A stretch of DNA of 24,132 bases from Saccharothrix sp. NRRL B-16314 (GCF_000716595.1 NZ_JNXC01000059.1:1-24132), one strand, 5' to 3'. Counted from the stretch's first letter, positions 16,101-23,612 are shown. Notes: generated by a model from the sequence alone, not told the origin. Translations and numbers: made by a program.

Positions 16101-17875
16101 GCGTGGCAGGTCTGCCGCAGCACGTCGGCATCCGCGCCGGCGGCGATCAGCTCCCGCAGGTCGGCGCCGCCCAACTCCTCGCGCACCACGTCGGCGCACG
16201 TGTCGACCACCTCGCGGAAGACCGGCTCCTCGCGGTAGAGCCCGGCGCCCATGCCGGGGTACTGGCTGCCCTGTCCGGGGAGCAGCCAGCACAGCGGTGG
16301 CGCCTCGGCCGGGGCACGGCGGGTGAAGACCCGGCGCGGGTCGCGTCCACCCAGGACGTCCGCCGCCCCGTTCCGGCCGTCCACCACGGCGATCCGGCGG
16401 TGGCGGAAGGCGGTGCGGCCGGTGTGCAGCGTCCGCGCCACGTCACCCAGGTCCGGGTCGGCGGTGAGGGCGGCGGCCAGGTCGTCGGTGGCACCGTCCA
16501 GCGATGCGGCGTCACGCGCGGACAGCGCCAGCACGTGGACCGGGCGGGTCGGACCGGCGGGCGGTGGCTCCGGGGCCTGCTGGAGCACCGCGTGGACGTT
16601 CGTGCCGCCGAACCCGAACGAGCTGACCCCGATGCGGCGCGGGCCGTCACCCGGCCACGGGGTCGCCTCGACGGGCACCGCGAACACGTCGCCGAAGTCG
16701 ATCTCCGGGTTCGGCTCGCTGAAGTTCAAGCTCGGCGCGACCTCACCCGCGCGCAGTTGCAGCACCGCCTTGGCGAACGCGGCGATGCCCGCTGCCGAGT
16801 CCAGGTGGCCGATGTTCGACTTGACGGAGCCCAGCAGGCACGGCGCGGATCGGCGCGCGCCGTCGCCGAAGACCCGGCGCAGGGCGGCCACCTCGATCGG
16901 GTCGCCCAGCAGGGTCCCGGTGCCGTGTGCCTCGATGACGTCGATCTCGTCCGGCGTCACGCCCGCCACTGCGAACGCGGAGGCCACCGTCCGGGCCTGG
17001 CCCAGCACGCCGGGCGCGGTGTAGCCGGCCTTGGCGGACCCGTCGTTGGCCATCGCGCTGCCGATCAGGACCGCGTCGACCCGGTCGCCGTCGGCCACGG
17101 CGTCGACCAACCGCTTGAGCACGACGACGCCCGCGCCGCTGCCGATGGTGGTGCCCGTGGCACGCGCGTCGAAGGGCCGGCAGTGCCCGTCGGCGGAGAA
17201 GATCGATCCCTCCTGGTAGAGGTAACCGCCGCCGTGCGGCACGCGCACGGTGACGCCGCCCGCGAGCGCGACGTCGCACTCGTGGCTCAGCAGCGCTTGG
17301 GCGGCCAGGTGCACCGCCACCAGCGACGACGAGCACGCCGTCTGCACCGACAGGGCCGGCCCGTCCAGGCCGAGGGTGTAGGCCACCCGCGTGGCCAGGT
17401 AGTCCTTGTCGTTGCCGAGCAGGTAGCGGAAGCTGTCCGGTGACGCGTCGTAGACCCTGCCGCGCAACAGGTTCCCGATCAGGTAGCCCGACAGCGACGC
17501 GGCGGCGTACACGCCGATGGAGGCGTCGCCCACACCCGGAACGCAGCCCGCGTCCTCCAGAGCGCGCCACGTGCACTCCAGGAACAGCCGGTGCTGCGGG
17601 TCGAGGATGGCCGCGTCACCGGGACTCATCCCGAAGAAGGAGGCGTCGAAGCGGTCGACGTCCGCCAGCTCGACCACCCGCCGCACGAACCTCGGGTCGG
17701 TGAGCCAGGCCGGATCGGCGCCCCGCGACAGCAGGGTGTCGTCGTCCAACTCGGTCACCGACTCCACGCCCGCGCGCAGGTTGGCCCAGAATCTCGCCGC
17801 GTCGACGGCGCCGGGAACCCGGGTGGCCAGGCCGATGACGGCCACGGCCGACTCGGGACGGTAGGTCTCGCTCAT
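13118..17875 (-). CDS. Hybrid PKS-NRPS B, N-terminal part: KS-AT(malonyl)-ACP-Cy-A (first third)
   Basis: 1585 residues as read. KS (about 10-430) has Cys181 in TACSSS, His317 in EAHGTGT and His357 in NIGH, so it is active. AT (about 528-870) has GHSVGE with Ser621 and HAFH at 717-720, the malonyl-CoA signature. No KR, DH, ER or MT lies between AT and ACP, so the beta-keto group should be kept. ACP Ser949 is in LGGHSL. The heterocyclization domain (about 1020-1450) replaces HHxxxDG with D1150-x4-D1155-x2-S1158 (DLLIADIGS). An A domain begins at about 1460 and reaches its A2 region (APYLPLDPE, then CRVVVT at 1571-1576). It then runs into nonsense ending at TGA 13118 because the sequence jumps to a 100-bp repeat in another frame. 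The ATG at 17875 forms ATGA with the upstream stop. In the intact organism this and 10774-13146 are probably one protein of about 2,400 residues. Confidence 0.92.
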   Translation of the reverse strand: MSETYRPESAVAVIGLATRVPGAVDAARFWANLRAGVESVTELDDDTLLSRGADPAWLTDPRFVRRVVELADVDRFDASFFGMSPGDAAILDPQHRLFLECTWRALEDAGCVPGVGDASIGVYAAASLSGYLIGNLLRGRVYDASPDSFRYLLGNDKDYLATRVAYTLGLDGPALSVQTACSSSLVAVHLAAQALLSHECDVALAGGVTVRVPHGGGYLYQEGSIFSADGHCRPFDARATGTTIGSGAGVVVLKRLVDAVADGDRVDAVLIGSAMANDGSAKAGYTAPGVLGQARTVASAFAVAGVTPDEIDVIEAHGTGTLLGDPIEVAALRRVFGDGARRSAPCLLGSVKSNIGHLDSAAGIAAFAKAVLQLRAGEVAPSLNFSEPNPEIDFGDVFAVPVEATPWPGDGPRRIGVSSFGFGGTNVHAVLQQAPEPPPAGPTRPVHVLALSARDAASLDGATDDLAAALTADPDLGDVARTLHTGRTAFRHRRIAVVDGRNGAADVLGGRDPRRVFTRRAPAEAPPLCWLLPGQGSQYPGMGAGLYREEPVFREVVDTCADVVREELGGADLRELIAAGADADVLRQTCHAQPALFAVEVAVAALLRSWGLEPSALLGHSVGELVAAHLAGVLSLPDAARVVAARGRLMQDCPSGAMAAVGLSVEALRDRLPDDLVPAAANGPEMSVVSGPADAVAAFTEELRHDGVSTRDLHTSHAFHSPLMREAAEGLARVFDGVTLTPPSVPVLSNATGTWLTGGQATDPGYWARQLLEPVRFADGVAAVAERHAGAAWVEVGPGHALISLVRTHPATRGAAMVPMLPAAGEDGDDVHAAATAAGRLWLSGAEVDWAAVDGGARRRRVALPGHRLRRDRHWVDADPASGPVPKAPEPVIEAAGTGDSSGDRPELDVAYREPEGKLERAVAAIWSDLLGVRRVGADDPFLELGGHSLLAIKVVERVQADLGVAIPLRKLVHAGTVAEVAVLVADLGAADPGAADTREQRPDTVITGVARPEDAAEPFPLTGIQQAQWIGRQGSFALGNVAAHVYFEVAAQDLDLPRLHAAWRAVERRHAMLDAVITPDGMQRISPDAGPYEIRVVDLRAHDADRDGGLAGLRDRLSHEMRDIHTWPLYEIVVALLPEGEARVFLSFDLLIADIGSIRLLLRDWGRAYANGPDVLGPLGITYRDYVLAAEGVRDTPEHAASLEYWRERVGGLPAPPGLPLAARPADITSPRFGTHSRLLPQATWLRLVDEGARRGLTPSAVLLAAYGAALGRWTRERRFTVNVTVTNRHPVHPDVEDLVGEFASFDLLPVDLAGGTLAEVATALRDQSWTDLEHRHVDGMDVLRELARRGVQGGMPVVFTSTLVQQAEGPGEALLGWLGEIVHEAAQTPQVWLDGAAIQVAGGVYLSWLGVDALFPDGLLDAMLDGFVALLERLAEGESWDERPVLPLPDRDRALVDAANDTAADVPGGLLADRVWQRVREHPDDRAVVAADAPHGLAFGDLGAHAADLAHRLRALGAGLGQYVAVACPKSAAQVAAALGVLAAGAPYLPLDPEAPQSRRQHLLDRAGCRVVVTVRAVRCGSG

Positions 17876-19971
17876 GACCGGGTCGCTCCTTCCCCCGCCG
17901 ACGCGGGTTCCTGGCGGGTCCGCACCCTGGCGGCCCGTTGCAGCCGGGCCTTCCCGGTCGCCCGCGCCAGTTCGGCGTCGGGGACCGCGGACCCCGGCGG
18001 GGCCGTGCCGTGGGACAGATGCGCGGCGAGCGCGCGTACGGTGCCGTGCTCGAACATGGCGACGAGCGGGAAGTCGACCCCCAGCTCGCCTTTGAGCGCG
18101 CGGTAGACGCGCACGAGCACCGCCGAGTCGGCGCCGACGTCGAGGAAGCGGGCCGTGGCGGGCACGTCCCGGCCCAGCTCGGCGCGCAGCGCGGCGGCCA
18201 CCGTCTCTTCCAGCGGCCCCGACGGCGGCGCCTGCCGGGCCACCGGAGCGGCGATCAGGGACGCGATCGCGCCCCGGTCGACCTTGCCGGTCGGGGTGAG
18301 CGGCAAGGAGCGCAGGACGCCCAGCGAGCCGGGGACCAGGTGCGCGGGCAAGGTCCGGACGAGTGCTTCGCGGACCCGCTCGGCGAACCGGGCGTCGGTC
18401 TCGGCGGGACGCGGCGCGGGGAGGTCGGGCGGCACGCCTTCGGGCAGGAGGGCGCCGCCGACGAGCGTGTGCAGGATCTCGTGGTCCTCCCCCAGGCGCA
18501 GAACGGTGTGCAGGGCGCGTCCGGGGTCGCGCAGACCGGACTGGCAGAGCCCGATGCCGTGGCGGGGCGCGGTGTCCTCCAGCACCTGCGTCATGAGACC
18601 TGCCTCCAGCAGGCAGAAGTCACGGGCGCGCGTGCCGTACAGCGGGCTGATCGCCGCGTAGTCGGCCACCAGGAAGACGGTGAACGCCGCCGTGGCGGTG
18701 GTGTGGTCGGGGACGCCGAAGCCGATGCCACCGGGCAAGTCCGCTCCCGCGGCCGACGGCACCAAGCTGTGCGTGTCGGGATCGTGGTAGTAGTGCCCGC
18801 CGGCCAGTCCGGTGACGGCGCCGTCGCGCACCCACAGGTAGGTCTGGACGGCATAGGCGCTGCCCGCCGAGGCGTAGGCGAACTTGGGCAGGGCCTCACC
18901 GCCGTGGGCGCGCAACGGCTCCAGCGCGGCGGCGAGGTCCGCGAACGGCAGCGCGCGGTCGGCGTAGACGCGCCTGCTGCTGCGGAGAGGCGGTGGTGCG
19001 GAGGTGGGCAGCCGAACGGCGGTCTGGCCGACATCGGTGCGCCGCCCGTGCCGGGCGAGCAGGAACTCGGTGCGTTCGAGGCCGCTCAACAGGTCGTCCT
19101 CGGCTTCCACCGGCAGGGCGGGGAACTTGCCCTCGTCACGGACGACGGCGGCGATCAGGCGCTTGTTGTGCCGGTCCCCCGCCGTGGCGGCAACAGCGCG
19201 GGCCACGCCGGGGCAGGCCGCGAGCGCCGCCTCGACCTCGCCCAGCTCGATCCGGAAACCGCCGACCTTGACCTGGTTGTCCTCCCGGCCCAGGAACTCG
19301 ATGAAGCCCTCCGGCCGCCACCGACCCAGATCACCCGTCCGGTACAACCGCTCACCCGATGAGGGATGACGGACGAACCGCTCCGCCGTCTTCTCCGGAT
19401 CACCCAGATAGCCCTCGGCCAGGCCGACTCCACCGATGTACAGCTCACCCGTCACGTGCACCGGGCATTCCCGCATCCGGTCATCGAGCACGTGGAAGGT
19501 CTGGTTGCGCATCGGCGTCCCGTACGGGATCGAATCCCACCCGTCCTCGACCTCGCCGACCTCGTAGGCGATCGACCAGATCGCCGCCTCCGTCGCACCG
19601 CCCAACGACACGACGCGCGCGTCCGGCGCGCAGGCCCGGATGCGGTCGGGCAGGTCCAGCGGGATCCAGTCGCCGGACAGCATCACCAGTCGGAGGGGAA
19701 CGGTCGCGGCGCCGTTCGCGTAGTCGGTGAACATGCCCGCCAGCGCGGGAACGGAGTTCCAGATCGTCACCCGGTGCTCGCGCACCAGGTCGAGCCACCG
19801 ACGTGGATCGCGGTGGTCGTCCGCTCGGGGGAGCACCAGCGTCGCTCCGGCACCCAAAGCGCCGAACACGTCCCACACCGACAAGTCGAAGCTCAACGCC
19901 GACAACCCCAACACCACATCACCCGGACCCACACCGAACCGCTCGCACACGTACGCCGGATCAGCCGGACG
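17872..19971 (-). CDS. NRPS A, C-terminal fragment: A(Cys) from A4 with embedded oxidase (Ox), then PCP
   Basis: In this frame the sequence reads PADPAYV (start of an A3 core) fused directly to CERFGVG (just before A4), so the ATP-loop motif itself is missing. Counting that Cys (codon 19947) as residue 1, the pocket reads D21-L22-W25-N64-M89-S91-L115-I123-W124-K555: nearly the Cys signature D-L-Y-N-L-S-L-I-W-K. Between A8 (VGGFRIELGE, about 228-237) and A10 (TGKVDR, Lys555) lies an insert of about 220 residues with the FMN nitroreductase/McbC-like motif YASAGSAYAVQTYLWV. This is the position of thiazoline oxidase domains such as that of EpoB, predicting thiazole formation. PCP Ser608 is in DVGADS, a variant of GGDS/GGHS. 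The frame stays open upstream beyond 19971, but that part is shadow of the N-terminal piece. Its stop overlaps the ATG of hybrid B. Confidence 0.88.
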   Translation of the reverse strand, partial: RPADPAYVCERFGVGPGDVVLGLSALSFDLSVWDVFGALGAGATLVLPRADDHRDPRRWLDLVREHRVTIWNSVPALAGMFTDYANGAATVPLRLVMLSGDWIPLDLPDRIRACAPDARVVSLGGATEAAIWSIAYEVGEVEDGWDSIPYGTPMRNQTFHVLDDRMRECPVHVTGELYIGGVGLAEGYLGDPEKTAERFVRHPSSGERLYRTGDLGRWRPEGFIEFLGREDNQVKVGGFRIELGEVEAALAACPGVARAVAATAGDRHNKRLIAAVVRDEGKFPALPVEAEDDLLSGLERTEFLLARHGRRTDVGQTAVRLPTSAPPPLRSSRRVYADRALPFADLAAALEPLRAHGGEALPKFAYASAGSAYAVQTYLWVRDGAVTGLAGGHYYHDPDTHSLVPSAAGADLPGGIGFGVPDHTTATAAFTVFLVADYAAISPLYGTRARDFCLLEAGLMTQVLEDTAPRHGIGLCQSGLRDPGRALHTVLRLGEDHEILHTLVGGALLPEGVPPDLPAPRPAETDARFAERVREALVRTLPAHLVPGSLGVLRSLPLTPTGKVDRGAIASLIAAPVARQAPPSGPLEETVAAALRAELGRDVPATARFLDVGADSAVLVRVYRALKGELGVDFPLVAMFEHGTVRALAAHLSHGTAPPGSAVPDAELARATGKARLQRAARVRTRQEPASAGEGATRS
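19259..19461. repeat. Near-identical A-domain tracts, copy 2 (A6-A8 region)
   Basis: Partner of 12449-12651, offset 6810 bp. It encodes the same stretch of the NRPS A Cys adenylation domain, from VHVTGELYIGG to NQVKVGG. The patchy pattern of identity and divergence is what partial gene conversion leaves. Confidence 0.9.
19850..19949. repeat. 100-bp perfect direct repeat, copy 2 (A4 region of Cys adenylation domain)
   Basis: Partner of 13049-13148, 6801 bp away, in the same orientation and the same position of the other Cys-type A domain. The break in reading frame again sits at its coding-upstream end (19950-19972). The two flanks beyond the break are unrelated to each other. Confidence 0.95.
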
Positions 19972-22900
19972 GGGAGGTCGTCGCCCAGCCCCACGACGAG
20001 CGAGCAGTGGGCCTTGCGCAGCAACAAGTCCCGACGCGCCGCCGGCAGACCGGGGTCCAAGGGGAGGTACGCCGCTCCGGTCAGGGTCACCGCGACGGCG
20101 GCGACGACCTGGGCGGCGCTCTTGGGCAGGCGCACGGACACGATCTCGCCCGGACCGGCGCCACGGGCGCGCAACTGCGCGGCCAGCGCACGCACGTGGG
20201 CGCGCAGCCGGCGGAAATCGAGAGTGGTGTCGTCGGCGACGATGGCGATGCCGTCGGGGTCGAGCTCGGCGCGTTCCACGAGCCGGTCGGCCAGCAGTTC
20301 GGCGGGGACGGACCCCGTGGTGGCGTTGGCCCGGTCGGCCAAGCGGACCTGATCGGCGGGACGGAGGTCGGGCAGCGGCTCCGACCACGCGCCGCCGTCC
20401 GGCGCGGCCAGGGCCCGCAGCAGCCCGGAGTGGGCGTCGAACATGGCGTCGAGCACGCCGGGGCGGAACAGCTCCTCGACGCAGTCCCAGTTGAACTCCA
20501 GCCCGTCCACGTCCTCGAACACCTGGTGGTCGAGCAGCACCTGCGGTGTCTGCGAGAGCCCGTGCACCTGCTCGCCCAGCCAGCGCAGCGGCATCCGCTC
20601 CCGGCTGCCGCCCGCCTGGCCGGACGCGCTGGCGAAGACCACCGGGGCGAACACCTCACCGAGGTCACCGTGCAACCGGGCCAGGTCGCGGAGCACCGCG
20701 ACACCGCTGTGGGCACTGTGGTCGAGATCGGCCAGCAGCGTGCGCTGCACCCGTTCGGCCAGCGCCGTGACGCTGTCGTCGGGCCGCACGTCCACCTCCA
20801 GCAACGTCACCGAGGTGAAGTCGCCGACGAGCCGGTCCACGTCCGGGTGCAGCGGCCGGCGGTCGAAGGTCGGCAGGCTGAGGGTGAAGCGCCGCCTGCC
20901 TCCCCAAGCCGCGAGCGTGGCCGCGTGACAGGCGATGAGCACCGCGGCCGGTGTCAGTCCGGCGGCTCGGGCGCGGTCCACGACGTGGGACCACGCGGCG
21001 GCGTCGAGGCGGGCGCTGCGCCGGGTGAACCGGGGCGGCCCGTCGAGCGCCGAGGGCGTGGCCACGAGCGGGAGCGCCGGACCTGGCGGGAGATCCGCCA
21101 ACCGGTCCCGCCAGTATCTCCGGGCGCGGTCCTCTTCGGCGGGATCACCACCGCGGGCGAGCACGTAGTCCCGGAACGACAGCCCCGGCGGGGGCGGCAG
21201 CGGTTCGCCCGCGTACGCCGCCTCCCACTCGCGGGACACCACGTGCAGGCTCCAGAGGTCCATCACCAGCAGGTCGAGGGCGACGCAGACCCGGTCGACC
21301 CCGCCGGGCAGGCGCAGCACGCGGACGTCGAACGGCGGCCAGGCGTCGTCGCGGAACGTGCGCCGGGACAACTCCTCGCGGAGGTCGGCGGCGGCGTGCG
21401 GCGGTGCGTCGCGCAGGTCGACGACAGCGATCTCCGCGGGCGGCGCGTCGGGCAGGACGTGCTGGGTGCCGTCGGACCGGATCACCGACCGGAGCGCACC
21501 GTGCCGCTCCACCACCGTCCGCCACGCCACGGCGAGCCGGTCGACGTCGAGTCCTTCGGCGTCGAACTCGCCGTAGAACTGCGTGCCGACACCGCCGAGG
21601 GCGTAACCGCCGGAGCGGCCGACGAAGTAGGCGTGCTGGAGGTCGGTGAGCGGGAACGGGTCGTGCTGCGCACCCCGGTCCGCGACCAGCGTCGCGGCGA
21701 GGTCCGCACCGGGGGCGGCAGCGGCTCGCGCGCGCAGGCCCGCCACGGTCTCCCCCGCCAGCTCGGGCATCGTGATCCGGAGCCCGAGGTCACGGGCCAG
21801 GGCCGCGCGCAGCGTGATCAGCCGCATCGAGTCCAAGCCGGTGCGGACCAGCTCGACGTCGTCGGCCCCCGGCGGCAGCGGCTCGCCGAGGATCCCGGCG
21901 ACGAGGTCGCCGACCGGGTCGGCCGCGCCGGTCCCCGACGGCCTGTCCGCGCCGGTCCCCTCGGTGAAGGCGTCCGCCAGGAAGGCTGCGCGGCACGCGG
22001 CGCGGCGGACTTTGCCGTTGTGCGTCAGCGGGATGTCCTCGTCGGGCACGGCGATCACCGCGTCGGGTTCCACCTCGTGGTCGGCGACCACCGCCCGGCG
22101 CGCCGCCGCGGCCACCGCGTCCCGATCGTCGCCGGGACCGGTGCCGACGAGCAGCACCAGGTGGTCGCGGTCCTGCCGGGCGACCGCGAACGCGGCGGCC
22201 CGATGACCCGGGTGAACCGCGTGGACGGAGGCTTCGAGGTCGTGCGGCAGGAGGTTGCGCCCCCGCACGACCAGCACGTCGTTGACCCGGCCGCAGACGA
22301 CCAGCTCACCGTCGAGGTCGAAGCCGAGGTCGCCGGTGCGCAGGTACGGCCCGGACCCGTCGCCGAGGCGTGCGCCGAACACGTCACCGGTCTCCTGCGG
22401 CTTGCGCCAGAAACCGGGTGCGACGCTGTCGCCCGCCAGCCAGATCTCGCCGACCGCGCCGGGCGGCACCGGGGTCGCGGTGTCCGGGTCCACCAGCAGC
22501 AGCTCGGTGCCGCGGCCAGGTCGTCCGCAGGCCACCAGGTCGATGCCCCGGGCCGGGTCGTCCGGGCCGATCACCCGGACCCGCCGCCGCTCCAGCTCGG
22601 CGGCGTCCACCCGCACGGCACGCGGTCCGTCCGCGCGGAGGCCGCCGGTGCCCATCATCACGTCCGTGGTGCCGTAGGCGGTGAAGAAGGCGGCGCGGTC
22701 GAAGCCCACCGGTGCGAACGCGGCCGTGAACGAGTCCAACAGCGCCGGATCGATCCGCTCGGACCCGATGATGGCCACCGACCAACCGGACAGGTCCAGG
22801 CCGGCGGTGTCGGCGGGCGGCGCTTCCAGGCAGCGCCGGTAGCCGATCGGCGGCGCGCCCGACAGCACCGGGGGCCGGGCGTCCGACAGCGCGGTCAGCC

Positions 22901-23612
22901 ACGCCCCCGGCTCCGCTAGCACGTCCTCGGGGGCCAGCAGCGTCAGGTCGCCGCCCCGGTGGACGGCCAGCAGGACGAAGTTCAGCCCCAGCACGTGGTG
23001 CATCGGGGCCCAGCTGACCACCGAACCCCCTCGGGGCAGGCCACTGCGCTCGGCGAGCACGTCGAGCCACGTCCCCAAGAGCCGGCGCGGAACCACCGTG
23101 CCCTTGGGCGTCCCCGTGGAACCGGACGAGTACAGCAGCAGCGCGGGCGCGTCGTCGTCCACCGGGCGCGGCCGGTCGATCTCCGGTCCCGCGCCGGCTT
23201 CCTCGATCACGACCCACTCCACCGGGCGGGCGTTGCGCGCTTCCCATTTCGGCTTGGCCCGCGCGACGGTCGCGGCGTCGGCCAGCACGACGTCGACATC
23301 GGCGTCGAGGGCGATGTCGACGAACCCGTCCCGGTGGGCGGCGGGCGCTTGGGCCGGCACCGCGCAGGCACCGGCGTAGAGCACGCCGGCGAGCGAGACG
23401 CAGAAGAGCGCACCGCCGGTGGGCAGCAGCAGGACCCGCGAACCCGGCCGCAACCGGCACGCGACCGCTCGGGCGGCCCGGTCCCACTCGACCCCGGAGA
23501 GGGTGCTCGCCGGACGCCCGTCCGGGCCGGCTTCGATGACAGCGGGGCGATCCCCGTAGGCGGCGCAATGGGCGCGGAGCAGGTCGACCACACCCGTTGA
23601 GGTCTCGATCAT
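19893..23612 (-). CDS. NRPS A, N-terminal part: FAAL-type acyl-AMP ligase, ACP, Cy, A (first third)
   Basis: 1239 residues as read. Residues 1-540 are an acyl-AMP ligase of the FAAL family: A3 YSSGSTGTPKG (161-171), VSWAPMHHVLGL at 199-210 where FAALs have WLPxxHDMGL, LSGAPPIGYRRC near 250-261, and A10 NGK with Lys534. It should activate a carboxylic acid with ATP and pass it to the adjoining ACP (Ser595 in GLDS) without CoA. The Cy domain (about 652-1090) shows D780-x4-D785-x2-S788. An A domain starts at about 1105, reaches AAYLPLDPG and then CSLVVG (1203-1208), and derails in the break at about 19950-19972. The last 20 or so residues to TGA 19893 are out-of-frame. The ATG at 23612 is chosen because GGGAG precedes it by 8 nt and an upstream in-frame start would add an Arg-rich non-homologous leader. 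First gene of the operon. Confidence 0.92.
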   Translation of the reverse strand: MIETSTGVVDLLRAHCAAYGDRPAVIEAGPDGRPASTLSGVEWDRAARAVACRLRPGSRVLLLPTGGALFCVSLAGVLYAGACAVPAQAPAAHRDGFVDIALDADVDVVLADAATVARAKPKWEARNARPVEWVVIEEAGAGPEIDRPRPVDDDAPALLLYSSGSTGTPKGTVVPRRLLGTWLDVLAERSGLPRGGSVVSWAPMHHVLGLNFVLLAVHRGGDLTLLAPEDVLAEPGAWLTALSDARPPVLSGAPPIGYRRCLEAPPADTAGLDLSGWSVAIIGSERIDPALLDSFTAAFAPVGFDRAAFFTAYGTTDVMMGTGGLRADGPRAVRVDAAELERRRVRVIGPDDPARGIDLVACGRPGRGTELLLVDPDTATPVPPGAVGEIWLAGDSVAPGFWRKPQETGDVFGARLGDGSGPYLRTGDLGFDLDGELVVCGRVNDVLVVRGRNLLPHDLEASVHAVHPGHRAAAFAVARQDRDHLVLLVGTGPGDDRDAVAAAARRAVVADHEVEPDAVIAVPDEDIPLTHNGKVRRAACRAAFLADAFTEGTGADRPSGTGAADPVGDLVAGILGEPLPPGADDVELVRTGLDSMRLITLRAALARDLGLRITMPELAGETVAGLRARAAAAPGADLAATLVADRGAQHDPFPLTDLQHAYFVGRSGGYALGGVGTQFYGEFDAEGLDVDRLAVAWRTVVERHGALRSVIRSDGTQHVLPDAPPAEIAVVDLRDAPPHAAADLREELSRRTFRDDAWPPFDVRVLRLPGGVDRVCVALDLLVMDLWSLHVVSREWEAAYAGEPLPPPPGLSFRDYVLARGGDPAEEDRARRYWRDRLADLPPGPALPLVATPSALDGPPRFTRRSARLDAAAWSHVVDRARAAGLTPAAVLIACHAATLAAWGGRRRFTLSLPTFDRRPLHPDVDRLVGDFTSVTLLEVDVRPDDSVTALAERVQRTLLADLDHSAHSGVAVLRDLARLHGDLGEVFAPVVFASASGQAGGSRERMPLRWLGEQVHGLSQTPQVLLDHQVFEDVDGLEFNWDCVEELFRPGVLDAMFDAHSGLLRALAAPDGGAWSEPLPDLRPADQVRLADRANATTGSVPAELLADRLVERAELDPDGIAIVADDTTLDFRRLRAHVRALAAQLRARGAGPGEIVSVRLPKSAAQVVAAVAVTLTGAAYLPLDPGLPAARRDLLLRKAHCSLVVGLGDDLPVRLIRRTCASGSVWVRVMWCWGCRR

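Noticed and set aside
13118..19972. Programmed ribosomal frameshifting at the two A-domain breaks
   Set aside because: A frameshift would not restore the missing A3 motif, there is no evident slippery site, and the required shifts differ between the two sites.
19803..22919. A 1038-codon plus-strand open frame
   Set aside because: It lies opposite the acyl ligase and Cy domain, which are conserved over their full length; its translation is compositionally biased and matches no family I know.
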